DNA of 45,512 bases from a virus: the IMG/VR virus record IMGVR_UViG_3300012353_000004, positions 1 to 45,512 of that record; one strand, given 5' to 3'. The position numbers and the translations under genes were made by a program. Under the pieces are notes generated by a model, which was given only the letters and a program-made list of their open reading frames with translations, did no database searches and was not told the DNA's origin. Below are positions 14,998 to 25,034 of this stretch, one piece after another. How positions within the stretch are numbered: the first letter of the stretch is position 1; the number at the start of each line of letters is the position of its first letter.

Positions 14998-15456
14998 ATG
15001 GGTGTTTACATACCAGATAGTAACAATATTGACGGATGGATTTCATCTAAATTTGCCACTCTAGCAGAGATACTACATGACTATGATCCATACCTAGAGT
15101 TGCGCTGGATCCCTCCTGATAAACGTACACGCGAGGATAAAAAGCCGTACGTAGTTATAGACACCCGTTCTAGTACTCCTGTCGTCTATGCCAGTGAATT
15201 AGACGTACCTGAACATTTGCTTGCTCATGTAATTAATGTTGATAACAAAACCGGCTCAGTCCTTTCTAAACTAGAGTCTTATGAAGCTGCCTACAAGTTA
15301 TTCCAGCAAAAGGAATTTCTTATTAGGATGGAGGAGGCTGCTGACGAAGCTCAAGCCTTAAAACAGTCTCCCTTGAATCGGTATCGCTTTAAAGGTAAAG
15401 TCCTCGATGATCAGCGTCGTGAAATAGGTACTGTTAAAGAGAAGAAAAACCTATGA
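14998..15456 (+). CDS. hypothetical neck-type protein, 152 aa
   Basis: MGVYIPDSNNIDGWISSKFA opens a protein with a beta domain (PYVVIDTRSS, PVVYASELDVP) and a charged coiled coil (residues ~100-130). It lies between the capsid and adaptor genes and overlaps the adaptor start by four bases, as do head-completion proteins; no named family recognised. Confidence 0.65.
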   Translation: MGVYIPDSNNIDGWISSKFATLAEILHDYDPYLELRWIPPDKRTREDKKPYVVIDTRSSTPVVYASELDVPEHLLAHVINVDNKTGSVLSKLESYEAAYKLFQQKEFLIRMEEAADEAQALKQSPLNRYRFKGKVLDDQRREIGTVKEKKNL

Positions 15457-16103
15457 ACGTTGGTGAGATTCAGACATACATTAAACGTCAGTTTGGTGAT
15501 GAATCTGGCGTCCAAGTAACAGATACTGACATTTTGCGATGGATTAACTCAGCTCAAAAACAGATTGTTTTACAGAATGAATCTCTATTAGAAGAAACAG
15601 CAGTAACCAACTCAGTAATAAGTCAACAAGGTTACAGTCTCCCTGTAGACTTATTAAAGTTGCGTGGTATTCAATATAGGAATGCTACTACTTCAGCTTA
15701 CTTTAGACTAAAAGGATACTCTTTAGCAGAATTTAATGAAAAAATAGATGGATGGGATGGAGCAGTCGATACAGGGTCACCTTTCTGTTACACTATATAC
15801 GATAATCAAATTCTTGTATTTCCAATCCCTAATACTGTTATAGTTTCAGCATTTAAAATTTACTATAATAGAAAACCTGTTGTAGTTTCTTCAGCACTAG
15901 ATATTCCGGAACTTCCGGAGTTATACCACGATACTATTATTAAATTCTGTTTACAGCAAGCTTATGAAGTAGACGAAGACTGGGATGCTGTGGGAAATAA
16001 AGCTCAAGAATTTGATAGAGAGCTGAATCTACTTCGTGGTAAAGATGAGTGGAAGGTACAGGAGTTTTATCCCATGATTACGATTAACAATGAGGATTTA
16101 TAA
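15453..16103 (+). CDS. head-tail adaptor (gp11/tail tubular A-like)
   Basis: 216 aa. Start MNVGEIQTYIKRQFGDESG, with TDTDILRWINSAQKQIV (helical start) and a beta core (YSLPVDLLKLRGIQYR, FPIPNTVIVSAFKIYYNRKP), then a C-terminal helix (YHDTIIKFCLQQAYEVDED). This is the layout of adaptor proteins that bind below the portal in T7-like tails. Overlap with the next start (TAATG) joins it with the nozzle gene. Confidence 0.8.
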   Translation: MNVGEIQTYIKRQFGDESGVQVTDTDILRWINSAQKQIVLQNESLLEETAVTNSVISQQGYSLPVDLLKLRGIQYRNATTSAYFRLKGYSLAEFNEKIDGWDGAVDTGSPFCYTIYDNQILVFPIPNTVIVSAFKIYYNRKPVVVSSALDIPELPELYHDTIIKFCLQQAYEVDEDWDAVGNKAQEFDRELNLLRGKDEWKVQEFYPMITINNEDL

Positions 16104-18274
16104 TGGCAGGTGGTCAGCCTCTGAGACTAGGGCCATTTACAGGTGGTCTTAATACAGCAAGTGATCCGACTGCAATTGCAGATGCGGAGCTTATTGAGCT
16201 GACCAATTTTGAACTTGACATCGATGGTTCTCTGATCTCTCGTACCCCTGTTCAAGAGTTACAGGGTCATATTGACTGGTCTGAACGTATTGTGTGTATT
16301 GGTGAAGGTATCTTTAGTGGTAATCACTATTTAATTGGCTCTAATATCAGTGGTGTATACTATTACTTAAACGGTTCTTGGACTCTTATCACTAGTACTT
16401 TTCAAGCAGCAGCAGCGGCACAATATGCTGACAAAGTATACTTGGTAGCCCATCCTAGTTCTGTTAATCCTGGTGGTAAATGGGATCCTTCAGGTGGCTT
16501 TGTAGCAGTAGCTGCAATGCCTAAAGGGCAGGCTGCTGTAGTGCACAAAGAGAGGCTATTCGTTTGTCCAGGTACTAATTCTCTCAACAATACCAGTCGT
16601 TTAACTTTCTCTGATCCTGGTAACCTGGATTCATGGCCTGGGATCAATTTTATTGATATTGGTCAGGGTGACGGTACAAAACTAATTGACTTGACTATTT
16701 TCCAGGATAACTTGCTTCTGTTCAAAGATCAGTCGACGTATGTGTTGAGTTATGATATTAGACCAGCCGATGCGACTGTCCGTAAAATCTCTAGTACAAT
16801 TGGAACGGACGGTCAGTTTTGTGTAGCTAACTATGAGAACCAGGTTTATGTGTTTCACGGAGGATGGGTCTATGAAATCATTAATTTTGATTTCAATAGA
16901 TTAAATACTAAAGTTCCTTTTGTGAGAGATGAGACAATACCTTCTGCCTTTGCTCCAGAAAAAATTTTTCTTTCAATTTTAGAAGATAGACTTTTTTGTA
17001 GATTCTACAGGAAGGTCTACATCTATGGTTTGAGAACAAGGACATGGTCTGAGTGGGAATCTAACTCGGAAAATCTTCAATTCTTTGGTCCTATCTTTAC
17101 TATTCGTCCTGATACTGGAAACGAATATTATGCTGGATCTAGCATTTTAGAGAAGCGTAGTGTTATTAAACTTCTTAGTCAACACACATCAGCAGATCGG
17201 GAAAGAGCCTTTAACACTGTTGTCACTCAATCAGATGATTTTAATGAAGTTACTTCTAATGGGTGGGGAAATACTGACCAAGGCACAGCATGGACAATTA
17301 ATGGCGGTGCTGCTTCTGACTATGCAAAAACAGGTACAGAAGGTACTCAAGTTCACACTGCTGTTAACACATTTCATGAGACACACTACGGTAATTATCT
17401 TGATTCTGATCAAAGGATTTTTGTTAAGACTGGTGCTGTAGCACTAGGTTCCAATGTGTTTGCAGATATTACTGCTAGAAGAAATCTAGGAACAAATACA
17501 CACTATAGTGCTCGTTTAATATTTAATACTACTTTGACAATGGACGTTAGAATAACTAAATCTATTGCTGGAGTAGTGACAAATATTATTACAGTAACAA
17601 CTGGGCTCACACATCTTGCCAATACCAAGTATGGATTGCGGTTCAGGGTTCAAGGATCGCAATTACAAGTACGAGCATGGCTTGCTTCTAGTCCTGAACC
17701 TACTGCTTGGCAAGCTGTTGCAACAGATACAGATATCATTGTCAGTGGAGAAGTAGGAATACGGACTCTTCTGACAACAGGCAACACTAACGTCCTTCCC
17801 TTTACTTTTACATTTGACGATTATCGTCTTATTGATTTAGTACAGACTAGTTATACCATTAACTGTTCAACAACAACTAAAAACTTTGACATGGCTGTGT
17901 CTCATCAATTTAAGAGGCTATGGTGGTGGGGTGTTGATGTTTCAACTCCTAATGATATTATTGGCACAGCAACTCCTATTATTCTAACATTTAGTGTACG
18001 CTGGGGACAGCTTACTACTACTAGATGGGGTCAACTCTCTGGTAATAAATGGGGCCAGGTCTTAACGACACCCTTGACAGTGGTTACTACAATAGTAGGA
18101 CAAGGTGGATTAGCGCGTAGATTTGCTAAATTTGAAAAGTCTCTTCGATACAGACAGATTAATTTTAGAGTACAGCTAGAAACGAATGGATCTACAACTG
18201 AAGGACCTGCTCGAATATTCACAATGACTATTGTTACTGAAACTAAAGCTGTGGTAACAAAGGCTGTAAACTAA
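16103..18274 (+). CDS. tail nozzle (tubular B-like) with inserted lectin-type domain
   Basis: 723 aa. Residues ~1-360 begin RLGPFTGGLNTASDPTAI and repeat beta-propeller-like strands with Trp/Gly turns, as in nozzle proteins. Residues ~374-578 (DDFNEVTSNGWGNTD, then TDIIVSGEVGIRTLL and FTFDDYRLI) form a concanavalin-like jelly roll, a probable sugar-binding unit. After it come three short repeats RWGQL, RWGQL and KWGQV (residues ~631-652). The insert could touch the host surface; binding is inferred. Confidence 0.8.
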   Translation: MAGGQPLRLGPFTGGLNTASDPTAIADAELIELTNFELDIDGSLISRTPVQELQGHIDWSERIVCIGEGIFSGNHYLIGSNISGVYYYLNGSWTLITSTFQAAAAAQYADKVYLVAHPSSVNPGGKWDPSGGFVAVAAMPKGQAAVVHKERLFVCPGTNSLNNTSRLTFSDPGNLDSWPGINFIDIGQGDGTKLIDLTIFQDNLLLFKDQSTYVLSYDIRPADATVRKISSTIGTDGQFCVANYENQVYVFHGGWVYEIINFDFNRLNTKVPFVRDETIPSAFAPEKIFLSILEDRLFCRFYRKVYIYGLRTRTWSEWESNSENLQFFGPIFTIRPDTGNEYYAGSSILEKRSVIKLLSQHTSADRERAFNTVVTQSDDFNEVTSNGWGNTDQGTAWTINGGAASDYAKTGTEGTQVHTAVNTFHETHYGNYLDSDQRIFVKTGAVALGSNVFADITARRNLGTNTHYSARLIFNTTLTMDVRITKSIAGVVTNIITVTTGLTHLANTKYGLRFRVQGSQLQVRAWLASSPEPTAWQAVATDTDIIVSGEVGIRTLLTTGNTNVLPFTFTFDDYRLIDLVQTSYTINCSTTTKNFDMAVSHQFKRLWWWGVDVSTPNDIIGTATPIILTFSVRWGQLTTTRWGQLSGNKWGQVLTTPLTVVTTIVGQGGLARRFAKFEKSLRYRQINFRVQLETNGSTTEGPARIFTMTIVTETKAVVTKAVN

Positions 18275-18284
18275 GGCGGTAACT

Positions 18285-18506
18285 ATGGCCTATTCACCAA
18301 GGTCTCTGAGTGGGGTTGCACCTTACTCAGTAGGGGATAAGATTTATGGTGGAGGTCGTATGTTTCCTACTATAGGCCCTGTAGATAAACTTGGTTATTA
18401 TGAACGAGATGCTAAAACTAAGGCTAGACGTAATGCTATTCTTAAAAGAATGCAGGCAGATCAAAATGCTAAGTATGCTTCCTCTGACGCAATGCGTATA
18501 GTCTGA
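18285..18506 (+). CDS. small basic virion protein, 73 aa
   Basis: Starts after AAGGCGG. Sequence is Gly/Tyr-rich at the start (PYSVGDKIYGGGRMFPTIGP), then a basic helix (KTKARRNAILKRMQADQN). Lies among the tail and internal virion genes, so it may be ejected or cap the nozzle. No family recognised. Confidence 0.65.
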   Translation: MAYSPRSLSGVAPYSVGDKIYGGGRMFPTIGPVDKLGYYERDAKTKARRNAILKRMQADQNAKYASSDAMRIV

Positions 18507-18524
18507 GTTTAAGGCAGGTTAGAA

Positions 18525-19148
18525 ATGCCCAACAGTCCAAATGCAAGTCGTAATGCAGCATTAAGTCGAGCTGTAGCCTCAGCAAAAGCAGTAGGAGCTA
18601 CATATCGAACAGCAGCTCAAAATAAACTGAGGAATAGTACTGCTGTTAGATACACAGGACGCCCCACTGTTAAAGCAAATGGTACAGGACAATACGGTGC
18701 TACTCCGGCTGTTCCTGCTGCTGGTCCTGGAAATATGAATGATATCAATGCTTATCTTGGTGGAGATAGTGGTTATCAGGATCAGTTAAGACAGCTTTCA
18801 AAAGCTCTTGGTGATTTTCAAGCTGATGTTGGACGTCGAAGAGGAACATTAGATACAGAATACGGAGTGTCTCAGAAAGCTCTTAATGATCAAAAGGTTC
18901 AAGACTTACAGTCTCTACAAGAAGATTATGCCTCTCGTGGTCTTCTTAAATCTGGCGTTTATGCTGGTGCTGTTGGTGATTATAATACAGAGTTTGGCAA
19001 TAGAATGTCTGATCTTAATAGACAGCAACAGCAAGCTTTACAGCTCTTGTTACAAGAGCAGGGACAGTATGAGTCACAGAATTCTCTAGAACAGCAACGG
19101 GCTAGAGAAGAAGCAATCCGTCGTAGGGCAGAACAGTATGGGATTTAG
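18525..19148 (+). CDS. internal virion protein-like, 207 aa
   Basis: Disordered Ala/Lys/Asn N-terminus (1-70), then long helices (LSKALGDFQADVGRRRGTL, LQSLQEDYASRGLL) and a Gln/Glu-rich coiled coil to the end. T7-like phages carry two or three such proteins after the nozzle; they are ejected to form a channel through the envelope. Low sequence identity is usual, so the call rests on composition and place. Confidence 0.65.
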   Translation: MPNSPNASRNAALSRAVASAKAVGATYRTAAQNKLRNSTAVRYTGRPTVKANGTGQYGATPAVPAAGPGNMNDINAYLGGDSGYQDQLRQLSKALGDFQADVGRRRGTLDTEYGVSQKALNDQKVQDLQSLQEDYASRGLLKSGVYAGAVGDYNTEFGNRMSDLNRQQQQALQLLLQEQGQYESQNSLEQQRAREEAIRRRAEQYGI

Positions 19149-19150
19149 TC

Positions 19151-20461
19151 ATGGGATTCTGGGATAATCTTGGTAATTTGTTTGATCAAATTGGACAACC
19201 TAGACAAATCTCTGGTACTCCTAACCCTATAAGAAGATATTTAGGTAAAGGGAGTAATCGCAATCCCTTTGATATTCTTACAGACTATACTAAACAGCAG
19301 CTTAATCCTGATCCTACACGAGTCTATGGTCACTTTAATCCTACTGACTCTAATAGATTTCATAATGCTCAGCAGAACTTAGTAAGAACTCGTGTTAATA
19401 GTTTACTGGAACGACTCAACGCTCCTCCTACCACTGCTGATATTCTTGCTCAATTACAACAACTCCAAGATCCTAGTCGTTATATGACTGACCCTGGAAG
19501 TCTAGAACAGATGGCGAGAGATCAAGCAGCTGCTCAGTACGACCCAGTTATTGCACAGCTAGAATCACAGATGGGATCAGCACAAACACGAGCAGCTCGT
19601 AATAAAGATGAACTAGGTAGAATGTATAGTGGACTTTCTGCTAGTCTACAGGGTGATGTCCCTGGTATCCAGCAAATGTATTCTGAAGATAAAGCACAGT
19701 CTCAACAGATGTATGACCAACTTCAACAGCAAACTCAGAACCAATATAATCAGTCCTCAAATGAACAGCAGCAAATGATGGATAGATTGAATATTCAGGC
19801 TGCTGCCCCAGAAGCATTAGCGGCGCAGCAAAGAGATAAGGATTATTTTACACAACTTGCCGCACAAAATGCTGCGACGGAACAGACTGCTCTGGGTAAA
19901 GAAGAAAGAGGAGCAGTTAACTTTACTAATCAGGGCTCTCAAATTGCTCGGTCTGAAGGAACGAGTAAACAAGCTGATTTGATGGCTCAATTAGAAGATT
20001 TACTTGGACAATATTCCAGTCAGATTGGTGCACAGCAAGTTGCCAAGAGTAATACTTATCAGTCTCTTCTGGGTCAGTTACAGTCTGATTCTCAACAATC
20101 CGCAGTGCAAAATGCACAGAGAGATTTTGAGAATTATATTTCAATGATTCAATTGGGTAGAGCACTAGATAAAGATAAAACAACTGGACAGGTCGGTCAA
20201 GTAAAATCTCCTGCTGATGTAGCTGGTCGAGCAATGGGACTGGGACTAGATCAGAATAGAGCACAGAATGTTCAAGATGTCTTTATGACAGCTATTAGTT
20301 CTGATCCACAAATTCTTAATGGAACCAATGTATTCGGCCAAGCTGCTTCTAAGGAACAGATGGCAAGTAGAATTGTTGACGCAGGAAAGAAGGCAGGACT
20401 CAGTGGTGCTGATTTGAATGTTCTTCGTACTGTTGCATTAGAATACTTTGGGAGAAGATAG
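19151..20461 (+). CDS. Gln-rich internal virion protein, 436 aa
   Basis: Helical and Gln-rich throughout (QQMYDQLQQQTQNQYNQS region, residues ~175-210), with an N-terminal domain (GQPRQISGTPNPIRRYLGKG) that may be folded. Stop overlaps the GTG start of the giant gene. Coiled-coil internal proteins of this kind assemble around the ejected DNA in podoviruses. Confidence 0.65.
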   Translation: MGFWDNLGNLFDQIGQPRQISGTPNPIRRYLGKGSNRNPFDILTDYTKQQLNPDPTRVYGHFNPTDSNRFHNAQQNLVRTRVNSLLERLNAPPTTADILAQLQQLQDPSRYMTDPGSLEQMARDQAAAQYDPVIAQLESQMGSAQTRAARNKDELGRMYSGLSASLQGDVPGIQQMYSEDKAQSQQMYDQLQQQTQNQYNQSSNEQQQMMDRLNIQAAAPEALAAQQRDKDYFTQLAAQNAATEQTALGKEERGAVNFTNQGSQIARSEGTSKQADLMAQLEDLLGQYSSQIGAQQVAKSNTYQSLLGQLQSDSQQSAVQNAQRDFENYISMIQLGRALDKDKTTGQVGQVKSPADVAGRAMGLGLDQNRAQNVQDVFMTAISSDPQILNGTNVFGQAASKEQMASRIVDAGKKAGLSGADLNVLRTVALEYFGRR

Positions 20462-23400
20462 TGCCTACTCCTGAGGAAACTCTGTTAAAGTATTTTAGTG
20501 GACCACTAAAGGGACCTCGATCTCTTGATGTGGCTAAATTTATTCTGCTAAATGCTTCATCAGACTTACCTTTAGGTCCAGGTACTGAATCTAATGGCGG
20601 TAACTCGCCATCTCTCATGGGTCGAATCTTTGATATTCTCTCTCGACCTAATTACGCAGTAGCTGAAGGTGTCCGAACGATGAGTCCCAGAGGTGTATTA
20701 GAAGGGCTGGCTGGGACTAAAAAGACAACATTCTCTGATGTATTAAAAGACTATGGAGTTAAAGATCCTCGTATTCAAGGTTCTGTTGGACTACTGTTAG
20801 ACATTGGTCTTGATCCTACAACTTATATTCCTGGAGGTGCTATTGCTAAAGGTGCTACTAAGGCTGCTAAAGCAATAGGCGTCGGTGAAAAGATCACGAG
20901 AGCTGCAACTGAAGTTGCTCATGATAAAACCCTAGCACAGAAACTCCTTACTCATGGTGAACCTATTTACCCTGAAGCCTTCGGTCTTCCAAAAGCTACT
21001 TCACAAATACCAGAAGCTCTACGACGCCCAATCGCGTCTTCTACTTCTTCTGTCCCTAATGTTACTAGAGATGTATTAGGGCCTAACTTCCCTGTAGACC
21101 CTCGTACAATTTCTAGATTAAGTGATGTACTTCCTGGTCAATTGGAATTACCATTAGAAGGTGTACCAAAGAATCTTCCTGGTAGATCTCCTATAGAGAA
21201 GACTCCCGTAGAACCTCAGGTCAAATCCACTGTTACTCAAACAGCGACTAAAGGTCAGATACCTCTTAAATATCCTAACTTTTCACTTAAAGGTGCACGA
21301 GCTAGTTCTGCCTTAGATAAAGCTGAACAAATTGTTCAAAAAGCAGTAAATGGAGACCCTGAAGCTTTTCTTCGAGTAGCCCCACGACCACAATCTAAAA
21401 TTGGACCACGAGAGACTAAATTAGCTTCAGAGTTAGTTGCTCAATGGGATAATACTAAGTCTACTGCTAAATTAAATCAATTATATCCTGAGTCTCTTAA
21501 TGCGCGGCAACAGGTAAAACTATTCTATCAATCTATCACACAAGCTAGTAAGAGATTTAAAAAGCCTAATGCAGCAGTAAATAAGCCCAGAATTTTATCT
21601 GATGCTTACAAGATTTATAGGGCCGCTGAGAAGGGCTTGGAGGCCAAAGGACTCGTCCCACGCATCGGTACAGGCGAGAACGTGCGTCTCTCCGACGTCA
21701 TCGACCAGGTGGGAGGGTCCCGGAAGGCACAGGAGGTACTCAATGAATTTGGTAATGAGATTAAGCAAGGTAGTTCAACATGGCAGGCTATTCAAGCATT
21801 ACGAGCTGCTGGAGCAATTGACGAAACAAAATCTGTTAAACTAATTGTAGATAAGATTCAGGAAGCTCATGATATTACTAAGTCCAGTAAATTAGTTTCT
21901 GATGGATTCATTGAACAGTTTGATAAAGTTATTAAACAAATAGGTACAGCAACAGCTCGAAGTGCTAGTCTCAGTCCCGCAAGTATTAAAGCCACAGATA
22001 AACTTATTGACTATACTTTAAAAACTGGTAAATCTCCTGCTCAAGTAGCTATTGAACAAAAGAAAGCTATTCTTAATGATATCATTGCACGAGGGAAGTC
22101 TAGTCCAGAGTTAAACGGAGTCGTAACGCGTGCACTAGAACAAAACCTCGGTAAGATTCCTCAATGGGCTGTTTCTGATAATAAAGCTATGGAATTTCTG
22201 ATGGGTCGTGTCGCTACATGGTGGGGACAGAATGACTTACGACCTATCTCTTTGAATAATATCGGTTCTGCTTTTGCTACTGCAACTGCTCGTGGGCATG
22301 CATTAGATAACTTATTTGATCCTTTTACTGTGGATCAAAGACACGAAGCTATGAGACTAGCCCAAGGACTTGGTGCTGCTAGTACTCCTGAGACAGAGCA
22401 ATTAGCGACTCAAGTTGTCAGGTTAATGGATAACTTAACTGGTCAAGTAGCTGGACATTCTGTTCTGACTCGTTCAGCTGTTAACATGGATTTACTGAAT
22501 AAATGGATGGCTCATTATAAGGTAGGATTCTACTTTACTAATAGAGCAGCCAAGGCTATCACTGGTCAATCAGTAGACTTTTCTAAAGGAACGGATTGGC
22601 TGAAGAGTTGGAAAGTTGCTGAGGTTAAAGAAGACCCTAAGATCTTTATGTTTAAACTTCAGCAGGCGATAGAGCAAGCAACTCGTGAAAAGGCTCTTTT
22701 TGATGAGATAGGGGAGAGGTTTGGAGTAAAAAGTCCCGGTAAAGCATTTAAAACTAAAATAGAGGGTTATCCGTACTTGGAAGGTTATTATTTCCCTGAA
22801 GATATTGCTAAACAAATACCACGAGTCGTTAAAGACTGGTCTCTTCCAGGTTGGAAACCACAAAGTCCAGTAGTAAAACTTTATGATAGAGTTCTTTCAA
22901 TGTGGAAAGCTGGAGTTACGATCTACAGGCCGGCACACCACATTAGGAACATGGTTGGTGATGTCTATCTTGGTTGGATGGATGGTGTTAATTCTGTTCG
23001 ACCTTATGTTCTAGCTGCAAAAGTACAGCGTACCATGCGTGGCGCTTATGATACACTAGAAAATGTTGATAATTTAGTACGAGCTGGTATCTTAGGTCAG
23101 GCTTATAAAACACCACTTCCTGGACAAGTACTATTTAAAAATAAAAGCGGTGTTGGATTTACTGCCGAACAAGTTGGGGCAGTTGCACATCAGAAGGGTT
23201 TATTAGAACATGCTAAGTCTCTAGAAGATATTATTGACTTAGGTGAACACTCTAAATTTAAGCCTCTCGGTGGTCGTGCTCAACAAATAGCCAGAGGTGC
23301 TTCTGAATTACAAAACCATAATGCTCGATTGGCACACTTTATTGATAAGATTCAAAAGAGTCGGGGGAGTGACTTAGAGCAAATTTTTGAACAAGCAGCA

Positions 23401-24180
23401 CGTCGTGCTAGGAAATGGCATCCCTCTGGTCTAGATCTAACAGAATTTGAACGAACCGTATTGCGACGTGTTATTCCTTTCTATTCTTGGATGCGTAAGA
23501 GTCTTCCGTTGCTTATTGAGGGTCTCGTGATGAATCCTCAGAAGGCTCTAATACCATCTAAGATTTATGGCTCTATTCAAGACATGCAGGGAATAGACAC
23601 ACCTGGCCGAGCAGATCCCTTCCCTGTAGACCAAATGTTCCCGGCATGGATTAGAGCTGAGGGTGTAGGACCTATTTCTGGTCCTGAAGGATTTTTAGGT
23701 GGAGTAAGCGATCAGATGCCACCTGGTTATGTCATGGGTGGTGTTGGTCTTAATCCATTATCTCAGCTGATATCACAGATTGAATCACCAGGAAGAACTC
23801 TTACTAGTTCATTGACTCCAGCATTAAAAATTCCAATTGAACTAATGACTGGATCTAAACTGTTCACTGGTGAACCTATTTCTGGACCAGAAGCGAGACC
23901 AGGTGCTTTTGGACAGTATGTTGGTGAAAATATTCCTATTTATAATATGATTCAAGGTATATCGGGTATTACACCTTTTGGTGGAGAAACGAAGAGATCA
24001 GCACGTAGTAGTCAGGCAGGTACTGAATCTTTTATAAATTGGTTGACAGGAGCTGGTATAAAAGGAACAGGACCTTATGTTCGACAAGGTCAGTATGAAA
24101 GAATAGCTCCTTTGAAAGCACAACAGCGAGCTGATAAAGATGCATTTATGAAATATCTTAGAGGACAGATAGGAGGTTAG
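20461..24180 (+). CDS. giant internal virion protein, 1239 aa
   Basis: GTG start behind GGGAGAAGATA, directly after the previous stop. Residues ~100-150 contain LLDIGLDPTTYIPGG and AIAKGATKAAKAIGVG, an Ala/Gly-rich helix of the membrane-active type; much of the rest is long helices. A late aromatic segment, ~residue 1000 (RRVIPFYSWMRKSLPLLIEG), recurs in very large ejection proteins of this kind. No lysozyme or polymerase motif seen in it. The size and place match the largest ejection protein of T7-like phages. It holds a GC-rich patch at 21620-21740. Confidence 0.75.
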   Translation: MPTPEETLLKYFSGPLKGPRSLDVAKFILLNASSDLPLGPGTESNGGNSPSLMGRIFDILSRPNYAVAEGVRTMSPRGVLEGLAGTKKTTFSDVLKDYGVKDPRIQGSVGLLLDIGLDPTTYIPGGAIAKGATKAAKAIGVGEKITRAATEVAHDKTLAQKLLTHGEPIYPEAFGLPKATSQIPEALRRPIASSTSSVPNVTRDVLGPNFPVDPRTISRLSDVLPGQLELPLEGVPKNLPGRSPIEKTPVEPQVKSTVTQTATKGQIPLKYPNFSLKGARASSALDKAEQIVQKAVNGDPEAFLRVAPRPQSKIGPRETKLASELVAQWDNTKSTAKLNQLYPESLNARQQVKLFYQSITQASKRFKKPNAAVNKPRILSDAYKIYRAAEKGLEAKGLVPRIGTGENVRLSDVIDQVGGSRKAQEVLNEFGNEIKQGSSTWQAIQALRAAGAIDETKSVKLIVDKIQEAHDITKSSKLVSDGFIEQFDKVIKQIGTATARSASLSPASIKATDKLIDYTLKTGKSPAQVAIEQKKAILNDIIARGKSSPELNGVVTRALEQNLGKIPQWAVSDNKAMEFLMGRVATWWGQNDLRPISLNNIGSAFATATARGHALDNLFDPFTVDQRHEAMRLAQGLGAASTPETEQLATQVVRLMDNLTGQVAGHSVLTRSAVNMDLLNKWMAHYKVGFYFTNRAAKAITGQSVDFSKGTDWLKSWKVAEVKEDPKIFMFKLQQAIEQATREKALFDEIGERFGVKSPGKAFKTKIEGYPYLEGYYFPEDIAKQIPRVVKDWSLPGWKPQSPVVKLYDRVLSMWKAGVTIYRPAHHIRNMVGDVYLGWMDGVNSVRPYVLAAKVQRTMRGAYDTLENVDNLVRAGILGQAYKTPLPGQVLFKNKSGVGFTAEQVGAVAHQKGLLEHAKSLEDIIDLGEHSKFKPLGGRAQQIARGASELQNHNARLAHFIDKIQKSRGSDLEQIFEQAARRARKWHPSGLDLTEFERTVLRRVIPFYSWMRKSLPLLIEGLVMNPQKALIPSKIYGSIQDMQGIDTPGRADPFPVDQMFPAWIRAEGVGPISGPEGFLGGVSDQMPPGYVMGGVGLNPLSQLISQIESPGRTLTSSLTPALKIPIELMTGSKLFTGEPISGPEARPGAFGQYVGENIPIYNMIQGISGITPFGGETKRSARSSQAGTESFINWLTGAGIKGTGPYVRQGQYERIAPLKAQQRADKDAFMKYLRGQIGG
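21620..21740 (+). other. GC-rich patch inside the giant virion gene
   Basis: About 64% GC by my count over 120 nt, against roughly 40% in the bases before and after. The frame is unbroken, but codons switch to GC-ending types (GTC, CTC, GAC, CGC, ATC) and then back. It encodes GLVPRIGTGENVRLSDVIDQ and its flanks. Looks like a short recombined or foreign segment. Confidence 0.85.
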
Positions 24181-24181
24181 T

Positions 24182-25033
24182 GTGGCTGTCTTAAGACCTA
24201 TGCTTACTCCAACAGTAGGGATACCTCAGAGTGTTGTAGCATCTCGTCGTCCAAAGACAATGAGTCAGAGAGAATTTTATTCTCTTCCTGCTAAGCAAAG
24301 CCAAACTCCACAAAATCAAGTTGTGCAGGACTATTCTCAGACCCAACAAGATAACACAGCTCAACAAGGAAATCAAGTTTTTGAACAGGCTCCTATGACA
24401 GGAGACTTTATTGCAGCACAGTTAGATAAATTAAGAAATAGAGAGCCACCGCCATCATTGGATCCAGCTACCAGAGTTAAATCACCTGAGGCTGAATTAG
24501 TACAGCCTTCCAATTTTCAAAGTTATTATGAGCAGCTACAAACTATTAGAGATGCATCACAAGCTATTACTGGAGCTGCTTCTGCACGAAATTCATTTCA
24601 ACAGCAGCTTAGCTCTTCTGATGCTCTTGGTTTAATGGGTGGACTTCCGTACACAGGATTTAGAACTACAGGTGGTTCTCTTCCTGGAAAAAATCTTACT
24701 AAAGGAGGGGGTGGGGGAGTACCTTCTAATCCTGCTACTAACTTTAAGTTTGCTCAGGATGTTGCTGGGCAGTTTGGTTGGAATAATCCAGGTGAACTAG
24801 GTGCCTGGTATGCTTTAGGGATGAAAGAATCTGGTTGGAGAAATACTGCTCAAAATCCAACTAGTACAGCCTTTGGTATTGGACAATTCTTGGATTCAAC
24901 ATGGGGTGGTACCGGTATTGGAAAAACTAGCGATCCGCGACAGCAAGTTCTTGCTATGGCCAAGTATATTGCAAGAAGATATGGCTCACCTTCTGCTGCC
25001 TTAGCATTCCATAAAGCCCATAACTGGTATTAA
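24182..25033 (+). CDS. lysozyme/transglycosylase-domain protein
   Basis: GTG start behind AGGAGG. Residues 1-180 are Gln/Pro/Ser-rich and disordered. Residues ~185-283 are a lysozyme-like domain: NPGELGAWYALGMKESGW with the catalytic Glu in KESGW, then STAFGIGQFLDSTWGG and SPSAALAFHKAHNWY, as in SLT and Rpf-like folds. Acts on cell-wall peptidoglycan. It is followed by three membrane-protein genes, so it may be the endolysin as well as, or rather than, a virion-borne enzyme. Confidence 0.8.
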   Translation: MAVLRPMLTPTVGIPQSVVASRRPKTMSQREFYSLPAKQSQTPQNQVVQDYSQTQQDNTAQQGNQVFEQAPMTGDFIAAQLDKLRNREPPPSLDPATRVKSPEAELVQPSNFQSYYEQLQTIRDASQAITGAASARNSFQQQLSSSDALGLMGGLPYTGFRTTGGSLPGKNLTKGGGGGVPSNPATNFKFAQDVAGQFGWNNPGELGAWYALGMKESGWRNTAQNPTSTAFGIGQFLDSTWGGTGIGKTSDPRQQVLAMAKYIARRYGSPSAALAFHKAHNWY

Positions 25034-25034
25034 T

